Counted from the first letter of the stretch, positions 23,941 to 33,048 are shown. The stretch is 64,000 nucleotides of DNA from Nonomuraea spiralis (GCF_014648435.1 NZ_BMRC01000040.1:1-64000); one strand, 5' to 3'. Numbers and translations: made by a program. The notes: a model not told the origin generated them from the letters alone.

Positions 23941-25113
23941 CCTGTGCGGTGCCAATACCGGCATCACACGCCTGACCTGTGGCTTCGCTCGACTATACGG
24001 CTCGCCCGTACTCGTTGATCAGACCGCTGACGGCCGGTCGTCGCTGTATTCGAACCGTGAGATCGACAACCTCGGCTGGATCATGCATAGGTGGCCGTAG
24101 CGACAGCGCCTGATGCGGCCGATGCTGGTTGTAGTGGCGCTCATACTCAGCCAGGATCTGTCTCAGATGCCGCTCGCCATGGACCAGAAGGTGATCGAGG
24201 CATTCGCGTCGGAGCGTACCGACGAACCGCTCGGCGAACGCATTCGCCCGTGGCGAGCGCGGCGGAATCTTGAGCGTGCGCACATCCGCACCGGCGAACA
24301 CATCGTCAAACCGCCCGCCGATTTTCCCGTCCCTGTCGCGGATCAGGAACTTGAACCCGTCGGCTCGATCGCCCACGTCCATCAGCAGATTGCACGCCTG
24401 CTGCGCTGTCCAGGCACCGGTCGGATGAGCCGTGACGCCGAGAATGTGCACGCGCCGCGTTTCGATCTCCATAACGAACAACACGTACAGGCGCTTGAGG
24501 AACACCATGTCGACGTGGAGAAGTCGCACGCCAGGATGCCGGAGGCCTGAGCAGTCAGGAACTGGCGCCAGCTCAGTGAAGCCCGACGCGGCGCGGGCCC
24601 AAGCCTCACCGCCGCCAGAACCCGGCGGACCGTCCCTTCCCCCACCCGCACCCCAAGGCCACGTAGCTCGCCCCGAATGCGCCGATGCCCCCATCGTGGA
24701 TTCTCCCGCGCCAACCGGACGATCAGATCGCGAATCTCCTCAGAGATAGGCGGCCGGCCGTGTTTGGCAGGGTAGGTCCACTTCTTCTTCACCAGCCTGC
24801 GGTGCCAGGCCAGCAGCGTGCCGGGCGTCACGATGCGATGCAGCCGAAGGCGACCGGGTAACAGCCTGGCCAGCGCGGCCAACAGCGCCCGATCGGCCCA
24901 GTCCGGCCTGGGCTGGACGATCTGGCGACGCAGCACCGCGACCTCATGCCGTAACACCAAGATCTCCACCTCTTTGGAGGCGCTGCCCCGAGTGAGCAGC
25001 ACCAGCCAGCCGAACACCCTGATCACCAGCAGATACAGAAGCCGAAACAACACAAGAGACGAGCCTAGAAGACCAGGTCAGACCCTCATTGCCAGTTTCT
25101 GGCACTGGACAGG
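23941..25113 (-). mobile_element. Insertion sequence with rve-type transposase (inactive)
   Basis: The transposase gene (below) is flanked by imperfect inverted repeats. The left end 23941-23980 begins CCTGTGCGGTGCCAATACCG, and the right end, read inward from 25113, begins CCTGTCCAGTGCCAGAAACT; both continue to a shared CTGACCTG. The length is about 1.17 kb. Exact ends and target duplication cannot be fixed by eye. Family: DDE integrase-core elements of the IS3/IS481 kind. Confidence 0.65.
23993..25053 (-). pseudogene. IS transposase (integrase core), broken by one frameshift
   Basis: The first part (from 25053) encodes a helical N terminus and [40 protein letters not shown], up to [10 protein letters not shown]. 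The rest continues in another frame as [30 protein letters not shown] and PRSPRANAFAERFVGTLRRE, with the DDE residues of an rve transposase. The break lies at about 24517-24522, where a TTCTTC expected for Phe-Phe has lost one T. Restoring it joins the two halves into one ~350-aa transposase. As it stands the gene cannot give the full product without frameshifting. Confidence 0.85.
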
Positions 25114-25161
25114 TGGCGGGGATGGGCCACAGACCTGCCCCAGCGCGGGGATCGAGGGTCG

Positions 25162-25527
25162 TCATGAGGCGCTCCGATCCTGCAGGCGAAGACCGGCCTT
25201 CGGGTGCCAGCCGGTGAGCTGGAGCAGGCGTCGCACCTGCGGAGAGGGCGAGCGTAAGGTCAGAACCTGGCCGTCGCGCATGCCGTCGGCGGCGGTGACC
25301 AACGCGCGCAGCCCACCGACGTCGCAGAACGCCAGGCCGCTCAGATCGACGCAGAGGCTGCCACCTCTCGCCATCGAGACCAGTGCCCTGGTCAGGGCAG
25401 GCAGGGTGGCGTAGTCGAGCTCGCCTTCGATCCGCAGGCCCGCGGGATCGACGAGCGGCGTAATGCGCAAGGGCGGATCGGCGACCGTGTCAGGCGCGCG
25501 AATGCCGACTGTGTCCGCGGTGTCCAT
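25162..25527 (-). CDS. STAS domain protein (anti-sigma factor antagonist-like)
   Basis: The 121-aa protein starts at an ATG preceded by TAGGAGCC. The STAS fold is clear: LRITPLVDPAGLRIEGELDY, SLCVDLSGLAFCDVGGLRAL, then a C-terminal helix (VRRLLQLTGWHP). Family knowledge: these proteins bind anti-sigma kinases, with control by phosphorylation of a Ser in a D-S-[ST]-G motif. Here that position reads DVGG, with no Ser, so classical phosphorylation is not possible. It is the first of three STAS proteins in the island, each near a desaturase gene. Confidence 0.85.
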   Translation of the reverse strand: MDTADTVGIRAPDTVADPPLRITPLVDPAGLRIEGELDYATLPALTRALVSMARGGSLCVDLSGLAFCDVGGLRALVTAADGMRDGQVLTLRSPSPQVRRLLQLTGWHPKAGLRLQDRSAS

Positions 25528-25869
25528 GCTGGCTCCTACGGGCGGGGAGTACGGAATGAGGTGGCCGCGAGTGTGAGGCGGCCATGAACACGTGGTGTGG
25601 GAGCCAGCGTGAGTGGAGCAGTCCGGGGCGATGTATTGATCATCCCGTGGGCTCGGCCAGGCGGAAAGCGGCAACCTGCCCCACGCTTATCATCAGCCGT
25701 GATCACCGGGGCCGGCGCCGGCGTGGTGACCCGAATGGTTTGACGGCCGCATCGCTCGTGACGTGTCATGGGGACCACTGGGGCGCTCTCCCGTTGTCCT
25801 CGGCCGGCAGATGGAGCAGACCGGCCGGCGGCATCGGATCGCGCTCGGAGCTCAAGGACGGCATGGTGA
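25528..25869. other. Gap between divergent small genes
   Basis: I see no gene in these 342 nt. The segment next to 25527 carries the STAS gene's ribosome-binding site and presumably its promoter. Confidence 0.4.
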
Positions 25870-26133
25870 ATGGCGTTGACCGCTCAACCTGCGCAGCCGC
25901 CGGGTCCGAACGACGGCGTGGATCAGGCCCTGGCCGACGTCTTGACTGCGATCGGCACGGCCTCGCGCGCCCTCGCCGTTCAGCGTGCGACGAACGTGGC
26001 CTGCCATGGCGACCGGCAGCGGCTGGCCGTCTGCCTGGACGCGATGGGGCCTGGCCGGCTCGCCGAGGTGGCCGCCGCCGCCCGGTTGCTGAGCGCCTCG
26101 GCCGAGCAGGCGCTCGCCAGGAGGAATTCGTAG
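25870..26133 (+). CDS. Small hypothetical protein, 87 aa
   Basis: The helical Ala-rich protein contains DGVDQALADVLTAIGTASRA and GRLAEVAAAARLLSASAEQA. Codon third positions are GC-rich, as expected of a real gene here. There is no membrane segment or known motif. The start could also be a little downstream. It lies between a STAS gene and a convergent monooxygenase-like gene. Confidence 0.45.
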   Translation: MALTAQPAQPPGPNDGVDQALADVLTAIGTASRALAVQRATNVACHGDRQRLAVCLDAMGPGRLAEVAAAARLLSASAEQALARRNS

Positions 26134-26282
26134 CGGTCGGGCAGTTCCGGTCGGCCGGCGCCGGCCCCTTCACGTCTCGCGCGACGATGAACCGACACAA
26201 AAAAAATGCCCCGTGCCATGACGCGAGAATGTTCTCGCACGCCACAGCACAGGTTGAGCTTTTCGCGATGTTCAGCCGGCGA

Positions 26283-26576
26283 TCAGCTCTTGTCGCGAAT
26301 CACGTCGTAGTCGGAGAACTTGATCGGGCCTTCACACAGTTTGACCATGTGCGCGTTGAACCGGTCGGTTTCCGGCAGCTTGCTGTTACGCTGGGCCTCC
26401 TCGTAGGAGGAGAATTCGACGAGGGCCACGTAGTGGTCGGGGCGATCGCGGTGCTTCGCCACGACCTCGCGCTTCACATGGCGCTTTCCCTCGGTCTGCG
26501 TCCGCCACTCGTTCATGAGCGACTCGACTTCCGCAGCGCGTTTGGTGCTGAATTCCAGAATCTGTACGAAGCTCAT
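26283..26576 (-). CDS. ABM-like dimeric alpha/beta-barrel protein
   Basis: The 97-aa product starts MSFVQILEFSTKRAAEVESL after a GGGGAGG site. It reads as a ferredoxin-like ABM fold: strand, helix (VESLMNEWRTQTEG), strands (KREVVAKHRDRPDHYVALVE), helix (SYEEAQRNSKLPETDRF). Small proteins of this class include cofactor-less monooxygenases and many of unknown role. Catalytic residues cannot be assigned. It is transcribed alone, with an AT-rich upstream region. Confidence 0.75.
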   Translation of the reverse strand: MSFVQILEFSTKRAAEVESLMNEWRTQTEGKRHVKREVVAKHRDRPDHYVALVEFSSYEEAQRNSKLPETDRFNAHMVKLCEGPIKFSDYDVIRDKS

Positions 26577-26913
26577 AAGAGCCTCCCCTTTTCCTTGCTT
26601 GCATTTCCCAGTCAATACCCTTCCGAAATAAATAGCAAGGAAATTTCGCACAAATGAGCGAAATCCGCTCTCGGCATAAGTGGCGGGAGGCCCGCCAGGT
26701 GAAACATCCGGCCGATTTCGCGGTCCGGCGGCCCCTCGACGTCGCGGTCCGCATGGTCCGGTGGCCTCTCGTCAAATCGCCCGCAGGCCCCGCCATCGCC
26801 GCAACTGATGAGGCTGACTGGGATCGCGTCTTTCCGCCGGCCCGGCTGAGCACGTTGACTGGCAAGTGACCAGCCGGCGCACCTTGCGTCGCTGTCACCG
26901 TGAGGGGGTCGTC
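26577..26913. other. Gap with promoter region and one doubtful open frame
   Basis: The first ~75 nt are AT-rich (AAATAAATAGCAAGGAAA) and should hold the promoter of the minus-strand ABM gene. A 71-codon frame at 26654-26869 on the plus strand shows no domain and I do not support it as a gene. Confidence 0.4.
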
Positions 26914-27225
26914 ATGACCCTGGACGCACAAGGAACGGACGCGACCAACCGCGCGGGCCTGAACGGTCAGACCCCGCGCTGCAATCACATCGACCAACTC
27001 CCCCAAGTGCGGTACGGACCACCCGAATGCAAGGAATGCCTGGCTCTCGGCCAAACCTGGACGCGCCTGCTGGCGTGCCTGACCTGCGGCTGGGTCGCCT
27101 GTTCCGACGATTCCCAGGGCGGCCACGCCAAGGCCCACTACCAGGAGACCGACCACCCGGTGGCCGCCGCCCTGGGGCCGAGGTCGACCTGGCGCTGGTG
27201 CTACGTGCACCGGCGGACCGTATAG
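26914..27225 (+). CDS. UBP-type zinc finger protein
   Basis: The 103-aa protein carries the ZnF-UBP pattern: CNHIDQL, PECKECLALGQTWTRLLACL, TCGWVACSDDSQGGHAKAHY, TDHPVAAALG and a final WCYVHRR. The Cys and His ligands for zinc are all present. Eukaryotic relatives bind free ubiquitin C termini; the bacterial role is unknown. The start is the ATG after GTGAGGGGG. The desaturase gene begins 19 nt downstream, so the two probably form an operon, an arrangement I know from other actinomycetes. Confidence 0.85.
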   Translation: MTLDAQGTDATNRAGLNGQTPRCNHIDQLPQVRYGPPECKECLALGQTWTRLLACLTCGWVACSDDSQGGHAKAHYQETDHPVAAALGPRSTWRWCYVHRRTV

Positions 27226-27244
27226 ACGAGAAGAAGGCTGCTTC

Positions 27245-28234
27245 ATGGCTGTTTCTGAACGACCGGTGCGACGCCGGCGGGACTACGACGGAACCTCGCC
27301 CTTCCCCGGGGCCGGCGAGCACGTGCCGGCCGGGCGGTCGCAGACCGCGCTGACCGGGGCGATCGTGATCGCGCCGTTCGCCGCGCTCGGTGCGGTGATC
27401 TATCTGGCGTGGGGGCACGGGGCCGCGCTCACCGACCTGCTCCTGGCCGCCGCCTTCTACGTGGTGACTGGGCTGGGAGTGACGGTCGGCTTCCACCGGC
27501 TGCTCACCCACGGCTCCTTCACCGCCCGGCCATGGTTGCGCGTGGTGCTGGCGGTCGCCGGGTCGATGGGCTTCCAGGGCAACGTGATCGACTGGGTGGC
27601 GGTGCACCGCCGCCATCACGCCTTCACCGACCGGCCGGGCGATCCGCACTCGCCCTACCGGTACGGAACCAGCCTGCGCGGGCAGCTTCGGGGGCTTGCC
27701 CACGCCCACCTCGGCTGGCTGTTCACCGACGACCAGACGTCCGCCGAACGCTACGCCCCTGACCTGCTGGCCGATCCGGCCATGACCCGCGTGGCCCGCG
27801 CCTTCCCCGCGCTGTGCGCGCTGTCGCTGGCGCTGCCGTTCGCAGCCGGCTGGGCGATCGCCGGCACCCTGTACGGCGGCCTGACCGCCTTCCTGTGGGC
27901 CGGCCTGATCCGCATCGCGCTGCTCCAGCACGTCACCTGGAGCGTCAACTCCCTGTGCCACCTCATCGGCAGCCGGCCCTTCAAGACCCGCGACCACGAC
28001 CGGGCGACGAACCTGTGGCCGCTGGCCCTGCTGTCGTTCGGCGAGAGCTGGCACAACGGCCACCACAGCGAGCCGACCTGTGCCCGCCACGGTCTCGACC
28101 GGGGCCAGATCGACCCGTCCAGCGGGGTGATCCGCCTGTTCGAGCGGCTCGGCTGGGCGAGCGACGTACGCTGGCCCGATCCCGAACGCCTCCGGCGCCA
28201 CCGTACCGGCGCGCTCTCACCGGCCGGAGACTGA
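27245..28234 (+). CDS. Membrane fatty-acid (acyl-CoA) desaturase, copy 1
   Basis: The 329-aa protein has the three histidine boxes of delta-9-type desaturases: HRLLTH (84-89), HRRHH (121-125) and HNGHH (270-274). Hydrophobic segments near 35-75, 95-115 and 185-240 are consistent with the diiron membrane fold. Family knowledge: it inserts a double bond into acyl chains using O2 and an electron donor, which raises membrane fluidity. It is very similar to the copy at 33049-34080, less so to that at 38665-39621. A UBP zinc finger gene lies upstream and a CsbD-like gene downstream. Confidence 0.92.
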   Translation: MAVSERPVRRRRDYDGTSPFPGAGEHVPAGRSQTALTGAIVIAPFAALGAVIYLAWGHGAALTDLLLAAAFYVVTGLGVTVGFHRLLTHGSFTARPWLRVVLAVAGSMGFQGNVIDWVAVHRRHHAFTDRPGDPHSPYRYGTSLRGQLRGLAHAHLGWLFTDDQTSAERYAPDLLADPAMTRVARAFPALCALSLALPFAAGWAIAGTLYGGLTAFLWAGLIRIALLQHVTWSVNSLCHLIGSRPFKTRDHDRATNLWPLALLSFGESWHNGHHSEPTCARHGLDRGQIDPSSGVIRLFERLGWASDVRWPDPERLRRHRTGALSPAGD

Positions 28235-28366
28235 CCCCGATACCCCACCGCTCATCAGTTCCTGTGATAACCGGCACGGCCATTGCTCGTTTCCCCCTCC
28301 CAAGCCAGAGCAGACACTGGGGCTCCAAGCCGCCTGACCGCGGCGGAGCAGTGAAGGAAGATCGCG

Positions 28367-28540
28367 ATGAGTCTGCGCTGGGAAATCAGCAACAAGGTCC
28401 AGGTACTCAAGGGCTGGGCCAGGCAACGCTTCGGCCGTGTCACCGGCAACCGGCGCCAGCAGGTCGCGGCCAAGAGCGACCGGGTCGCCGGCAATCTGAA
28501 GCAGGCCGGTAAAAAGGCCAGGGACGCTTTCAAACGCTGA
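28367..28540 (+). CDS. CsbD-like stress protein, 57 aa
   Basis: The ATG at 28367 follows GAAGGAAG. The product, beginning MSLRWEISNKVQVLKGWARQ, is a short basic amphipathic helix pair with GRVTGNRRQQ and VAGNLKQAGKKARDAFKR, the repeating K-x-x-x-G-N-x-x-Q pattern of the CsbD family. Family knowledge: CsbD is a general-stress (SigB-regulated in Bacillus) protein of unknown mechanism. Its place after the desaturase supports a stress role for this module. Confidence 0.75.
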   Translation: MSLRWEISNKVQVLKGWARQRFGRVTGNRRQQVAAKSDRVAGNLKQAGKKARDAFKR

Positions 28541-28669
28541 TCCCCACTTCGACGAACCGCCCGGCGGGTCCCAGATCTCGGATCGGGATCCCGCCCGGAC
28601 GCGGGCGAACCCGACAACGGTCCCGTCGTCCCCGCCAGCCTCGCAAGGACGAAGATGGAGGCAGAACCG

Positions 28670-28867
28670 ATGCGCGTCACATCATTGGTGCTGATCCTGT
28701 GGCCGATCGTCGGTTCCGTCGCCGCAGGCCGGCGCAAGTACTACACGGCACCGGTGGAGAACTGCAACCAGGTGGCCACCATCGCGGTGACGATCCTGGC
28801 CGGCCCCCTCAACTACCTCGGCACGAACCCGAAGATCGACTGCCAGACGCCTCAGCCCAGCAAGTGA
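28670..28867 (+). CDS. Small membrane or secreted protein, 65 aa
   Basis: The ATG at 28670 is preceded by GGAGG at good spacing; ATG 28655 is an alternative. The product begins MRVTSLVLILWPIVGSVAAG, a membrane segment or uncleaved signal, followed by RRKYYTAPVENCNQVATIAV, a second hydrophobic stretch, and NPKIDCQTPQPSK with a second Cys. It may be a small envelope protein with one disulfide. No family is recognised. Confidence 0.5.
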   Translation: MRVTSLVLILWPIVGSVAAGRRKYYTAPVENCNQVATIAVTILAGPLNYLGTNPKIDCQTPQPSK

Positions 28868-28964
28868 GGCCAGGCCCACCTTCAGAAGTTGACACACCCA
28901 CGAGGACCTACGGTGGGAGACGACGGCCGCATCGGCACCGCCTGGGAGAGGAAGGGTGTCGGGC

Positions 28965-29939
28965 ATGGAGTTACGGCAGTTGCGCTATTTCGTGACGCTG
29001 GCTGAAGAGCTGCACTTCGGCCGCGCCGCCGCCCGCGAGCACATCGTGCAGTCGGCGCTGAGCCAACAGATCCAGCGGCTGGAACGCGAGCTCGGTGTGC
29101 GGCTCCTGGACCGCAGCACCCACCACGTCGACCTGACCCCCGCCGGAGCCGCCTTCCTCGTCGAGGCGCGCCAGATCCTCCATCACGTCAGCCGGGCCGG
29201 GCATGCCGCACGCAACGCCGCCGCGTCCGCGCCCACGCTACGCGTCGGCATCATCGACGCCGGCTACGACACCATGCCGCAGATCCTGCACGAACTCCAG
29301 GACAACCATCCCGGCATCACGATCCACCAGATCGAAGCAGGCACCCCCGAGCAGTACCGGCAACTGGCCGACGGCCGCCTCGACATAGCCATCGGACGCG
29401 CCTCCCAGACCCCGGCCGAGATGACCTCCAAACTCATCAGGCTCGATCCCCTCGGCGTGCTGGTCCCCGACGACCACCGCTTCGCCGTCCTCAACGGCGT
29501 ACCCGTCGCCGCCCTCGCCGACGAACTGCTCCTGCTCGGCGAGGAATCGCAGACGCCGGAGCTCAACCAGTTCGTCCTCGCGCTGTGCCGCTCGGCCGGG
29601 TTCGAGCCCACTCTCTACGAAGGCACCGTCGAGAGCTCCCGGGCTGCCGCCGACCTCGTACTCCAGCACCGCTGCGTGCACTGCGTCCCTTCCTCCTTCC
29701 GCTCCTCCAACCGGCCCGGCACCACTTGGCGGCCCCTGACCGACCCCACCACGTACTACCCCTGGTCCCTGCTGTGGCACGACGCCAACCCCTCCCCGCA
29801 CATCGCCGGCGTCATTGACACCGCCCGCCACCTGGCCGAACAGCTCGACTGGCTCGAACCCGTCGCCCCGGCCACCGAACCGCCATCCGGCGAAGACGCG
29901 CCGGCAGCCACCAGCAGCCGCAGCGACGAGGCTGTCTGA
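28965..29939 (+). CDS. LysR-family transcriptional regulator
   Basis: The protein begins MELRQLRYFVTLAEELHFGR, with the LysR helix-turn-helix (AREHIVQSALSQQIQRLERE, LGVRLLDRSTHHVDLTPAGA) and a periplasmic-binding-protein-like effector domain from ~85 (LRVGIIDAGYDTMPQILHEL). I place the start at the ATG 28965, 9 nt after AAGG; GTG 28956 is also possible. It is transcribed alone. The target is unknown; LysR proteins usually act on a divergent neighbour, but none is present here. Confidence 0.9.
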   Translation: MELRQLRYFVTLAEELHFGRAAAREHIVQSALSQQIQRLERELGVRLLDRSTHHVDLTPAGAAFLVEARQILHHVSRAGHAARNAAASAPTLRVGIIDAGYDTMPQILHELQDNHPGITIHQIEAGTPEQYRQLADGRLDIAIGRASQTPAEMTSKLIRLDPLGVLVPDDHRFAVLNGVPVAALADELLLLGEESQTPELNQFVLALCRSAGFEPTLYEGTVESSRAAADLVLQHRCVHCVPSSFRSSNRPGTTWRPLTDPTTYYPWSLLWHDANPSPHIAGVIDTARHLAEQLDWLEPVAPATEPPSGEDAPAATSSRSDEAV

Positions 29940-30079
29940 CCCGCCTGGCGGGACTGGTGCGGGCGATGGTTGGGGTGGCTGGAGGTCAAAGCCGCGGATC
30001 AAGCACCACTCGACGAGTTATGAAGCGCTACAGGCCCTTGATCACGGGCCTGCCCTCGACTTGCCAGGCATTGAACATC

Positions 30080-30097
30080 TGTTTAGTCTACTAAACA
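30080..30097. promoter_or_regulatory. TetR operator overlapping the regulator's start codon
   Basis: TGTTTAGTCTACTAAACA is a perfect 18-nt palindrome. It ends on the first base of the ATG at 30097. It sits in the leader of a TetR-family gene, the usual place for autorepression. Confidence 0.75.
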
Positions 30098-30741
30098 TGT
30101 GTTCAGCATCGTCGGACCTGACCGCCCAGGCCAAGATCCGCAACGCGGCCATCGCGCACTTCGCCCGGGACGGCTTCGGCAAGACCGGCCTGCGCGCCGT
30201 CGCGGCCACCGCCGGAGTGAGCCCCGGCCTGGTCATCCACCACTTCGGCAGCAAGGAAAGGCTCCGGAGCGTCTGCGACGACCACGTCCTGCGCATCCTG
30301 GTCCAGCGGGCCGACAACGCCGGCCCGAGCGGCATGCAGGACCTTTTTCGCGAATACCTGTCCAACCCGGAGGAATACCGCCTCCAGGTGCAGTACATGC
30401 TGCGCGCGATCGAGGAGGACACCCCTGCCGCGGGCACGTTCGTCGACACGCTGGTGGCGGAGTCCGAGCAGGTCCTGCGGGCCGGGATCGCCGACGGCTC
30501 GATGCGACCGTCCTCGGACGTGCGGGCGCTGGCGGTGCTGACCGTGCTCAACAGCGTGGCCACGCTGACCATGCCGCCACCCCTGGCGCGGGCGCTGGGC
30601 CACGAGCGGTTCGGCCCCGACGTGCTGCGCCGCCTCGCGCTCCCCACGCTGGAGCTCTACACCCACGGGTTGTTCACCGACGACACCGCGCTGAAGGCAG
30701 CTCGGGCCGCGCTGGACGAGTCACCACAGAAAAGGGACTGA
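30097..30741 (+). CDS. TetR-family transcriptional regulator
   Basis: The 214-aa protein has an N-terminal TetR domain: AKIRNAAIAHFARDGFGKTG, LRAVAATAGVSPGLVIHHFG, SKERLRSVCDDHVL. The helical C-terminal ligand domain (FREYLSNPEEYRLQVQYMLR) is full length. The palindrome over the start suggests autorepression. The methyltransferase gene follows after 4 nt, so the regulator and enzyme form an operon, possibly with a shared inducer. Confidence 0.9.
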   Translation: MCSASSDLTAQAKIRNAAIAHFARDGFGKTGLRAVAATAGVSPGLVIHHFGSKERLRSVCDDHVLRILVQRADNAGPSGMQDLFREYLSNPEEYRLQVQYMLRAIEEDTPAAGTFVDTLVAESEQVLRAGIADGSMRPSSDVRALAVLTVLNSVATLTMPPPLARALGHERFGPDVLRRLALPTLELYTHGLFTDDTALKAARAALDESPQKRD

Positions 30742-30745
30742 CACG

Positions 30746-31567
30746 ATGGCCATCACCCTCCCCGACCTCACGCCGCTGGAGAACACGCTCTGGCTCACCC
30801 TGGCCGGCAAAGCGCTCGACTACCAGGCCAAGCACCCGATCCTGCGCGACAAGACCGCGTACGACATCGTCAGGAAGCTCGACTACGACGCCGGGCAGTT
30901 CAAGCTCTCAGCCAGCCCCGTCGTGGGCATCGCGCACCGCTCCTTGGTCATGGACAACATCGTGCGGCAGTTCATCGTCAAGAATCCCGACGCCGTCGGG
31001 CTCGACCTGGGCGCCGGACTTGACACCCGTGTCTACCGCGTCGACCCGCCCGCCACCGTCGAGTGGTACGACGTCGACCTGCCCGGCGTGGCCAAGGCCA
31101 GGCAGCTGCTGCTCCCCGAACGCCCCCACCTCCACACCATCGGCGCCGACCTCAACGACCCCCGATGGATCAGCGAAGTCCCCGCCGACCGCCCCGCCGT
31201 GATCGTCGCCGACGGCCTGATCGGGTTCCTGTCCAAGGAGGAACTGGCCACGCTCCTCGACCGCCTCATCCGCCACTTCCCCACAGGGGAGATCTGCTTC
31301 AACGGCTACACGAGGTTCCATGTCTGGGCGGCCAGGAAGTACGCCGGCACCCAGTCCGTCGTCCCTTTCCTGAGGTCTCCCGGCTTCGACACCCCGCAGG
31401 ACATCGAGCGCCTGGAACCCCGCCTGAAGCTGGTACGCGAGATCCTGCTGGGCCGCGAGCCCGAGGTCGCCGACTACCCGTGGACGACCCGCCTGGCCAG
31501 CTTCCTGACGGCCTGGAGCACCTCCATCTCCCGCAAGGGCACCGCCATCCAGCACTATCGCTTTTAG
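30746..31567 (+). CDS. Class I SAM-dependent methyltransferase, LCMT/PPM1 family
   Basis: The 273-aa protein carries the family's markers: YDIVRKLDYD, VVGIAHRSLVMDNIVRQFI, motif I VGLDLGAGLDTRVYRVD, EWYDVDLPGV and ADGLIGFLSKEELATLLDRL. Family knowledge: relatives in secondary metabolism (TcmP-like) methylate carboxyl or hydroxyl groups of small molecules. No biosynthetic genes lie nearby, so the substrate may be exogenous, in line with TetR control. It ends at 31567; the next gene is convergent. Confidence 0.88.
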   Translation: MAITLPDLTPLENTLWLTLAGKALDYQAKHPILRDKTAYDIVRKLDYDAGQFKLSASPVVGIAHRSLVMDNIVRQFIVKNPDAVGLDLGAGLDTRVYRVDPPATVEWYDVDLPGVAKARQLLLPERPHLHTIGADLNDPRWISEVPADRPAVIVADGLIGFLSKEELATLLDRLIRHFPTGEICFNGYTRFHVWAARKYAGTQSVVPFLRSPGFDTPQDIERLEPRLKLVREILLGREPEVADYPWTTRLASFLTAWSTSISRKGTAIQHYRF

Positions 31568-31691
31568 AGGCTTCAGGCGGGCCCGGACAGACTGGTGACC
31601 AGATGGCTTGCTCGGGCGGCGGCATATGACCCTGGTAGGCCGCCGTCGGCCTCACCGATGTCGACCGGCTCGGCGCCCATGCTGTTGCGTT

Positions 31692-32963
31692 CTACGGTCC
31701 CGGCACCGCGATCTTTCCCAGGACGAGTTGCTGTTGCCGCCCGGTGCGCCACTCGACCATCAGCACGGTGGCGTCGTCCTGGAGCCGGCCGTGCTGGTGC
31801 TGCAGGATGCTGTGGATCAGCCGGCGGAGTGTTTCCGGGGCGGACGTGCCGTCGGCCTCGTGACGGACGATGAAGTCGATGAAGCGCTCCAGCCCGAAGG
31901 GTTGCCCCTCCTTGCTCTGGGCCTCGATGACGCCGTCGGTGTAGAAGAGCAGCCGGTCCCCGGGTTCCAACTGGTAGCGCAGCAATCCGGTGGACAGGCC
32001 CAGGCAGATGCCCATCGGCGGATCGGGCACGCTGTCCAGGGTGGCGACCTGCTGGCTTTTGCGGATCACCAAGGGTGGGTGGTGCCCTCGGTTGACCCAG
32101 TTCAGCCAACCGGTCCGCAGGTCCAGATCGGCCAGGACGCCTGTGGCGAAGCGGTCGATGAACTGCTCGTCGATCGCCGCGTCGATCGCCTCGCTCGTCG
32201 CGGGCAGGTCCTTGCCTTGGCGGCGGCTGGTGCGACCGGCCCCCATGGCGATAGTGGCGGTCAGGCCGGCCGCGGTGTCGTGTCCCATCGCGTCGAAGAT
32301 CGACACGCGCAGTGTGCCGCTGTCGATCGCGTAGTCGTAGGCGTCGCCGCCCACCTCGTAGGCAGGTTCCAGCGCGGCGCTGACCACCACGTTGTCATCG
32401 GCGAAGGCTCGCGGTGGGAGCAGGTTCCACAACACCTCGGCCGACAGCGTCATCGGCCGAGCGCGTACCAGGCGCGCATAGGAGTCGCTGTGCGGGCGTT
32501 TGCTGATCACCAGCAGCGAGACGAGGGAGGCCAGCCGGCCGGCCAGCAACCCCACGCTCTCCGACCCCTGCGCCACGGTCACTCCCAGGACGCCGACCCG
32601 CTCGGTGTCGTTCAGCAACGGCACCCACAGGCGCTGCGGCCCGTCGCCCGCCGGTGACGTCGGCGCGGTCTCGGGCGCGGCGGGATCCAGCACGTGGCGG
32701 GCCTCGACGATCTCCATGTTGCGGAAGGCACGTCCTGCCATGGTGACGTCGATCCGGATCGTTTCGAGCGGGTTGCCGAACACATCACGCTGCCCGGTCA
32801 GCGGGACCAGCACCTGCTGCTGCAGGTCGGCTACGTAGATCATGGTCTGGGAGAAGCCCACCGACCGTCCGTACTCGGCGACCAGGCCCGGCAGATCGTC
32901 CAGCGAGGAGAGTTGGCTGGCGCTCAGCAAACCGCCCAGCATCTGCTCGCCATCACCGGTCAC
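31692..32963 (-). CDS. SpoIIE-type PP2C phosphatase with GAF-like sensor domain
   Basis: The 423-aa product starts at a GTG preceded by GGGAAGG. Residues ~15-165 look like a GAF domain (FSQTMIYVADLQQQVLVPLT, RLWVPLLNDTERVGVLGVTV). The PP2C domain follows with its metal-binding aspartates in GGDAYDYA, SIFDAMGHD, YTDGVIEAQS and DDATVLMVEW. Family knowledge: such phosphatases dephosphorylate STAS proteins to release sigma factors. The island encodes three STAS proteins, one of them with the phosphorylatable motif (36716). It is next to the STAS-desaturase module at 33049-35101 on the same strand. Confidence 0.9.
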   Translation of the reverse strand: MTGDGEQMLGGLLSASQLSSLDDLPGLVAEYGRSVGFSQTMIYVADLQQQVLVPLTGQRDVFGNPLETIRIDVTMAGRAFRNMEIVEARHVLDPAAPETAPTSPAGDGPQRLWVPLLNDTERVGVLGVTVAQGSESVGLLAGRLASLVSLLVISKRPHSDSYARLVRARPMTLSAEVLWNLLPPRAFADDNVVVSAALEPAYEVGGDAYDYAIDSGTLRVSIFDAMGHDTAAGLTATIAMGAGRTSRRQGKDLPATSEAIDAAIDEQFIDRFATGVLADLDLRTGWLNWVNRGHHPPLVIRKSQQVATLDSVPDPPMGICLGLSTGLLRYQLEPGDRLLFYTDGVIEAQSKEGQPFGLERFIDFIVRHEADGTSAPETLRRLIHSILQHQHGRLQDDATVLMVEWRTGRQQQLVLGKIAVPGP

Positions 32964-33048
32964 CGCGATGCCTTCCCTGGAGGCCCTTCCCCTTGCACTA
33001 GTTCTTCTTCCCAGCTGTACGAGCTTCTCCCAAACGCGCTGACCAGGG

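Noticed and set aside
26223-26238. Inverted repeat GCGAGAA-TG-TTCTCGC
   Set aside because: It is short, lies between convergent genes, and could be a weak terminator or chance; there is not enough support to annotate it.
26654-26869. 71-codon plus-strand frame before the UBP zinc finger gene
   Set aside because: It has no domain, and its 5' part overlaps the AT-rich presumed promoter of the divergent ABM gene.
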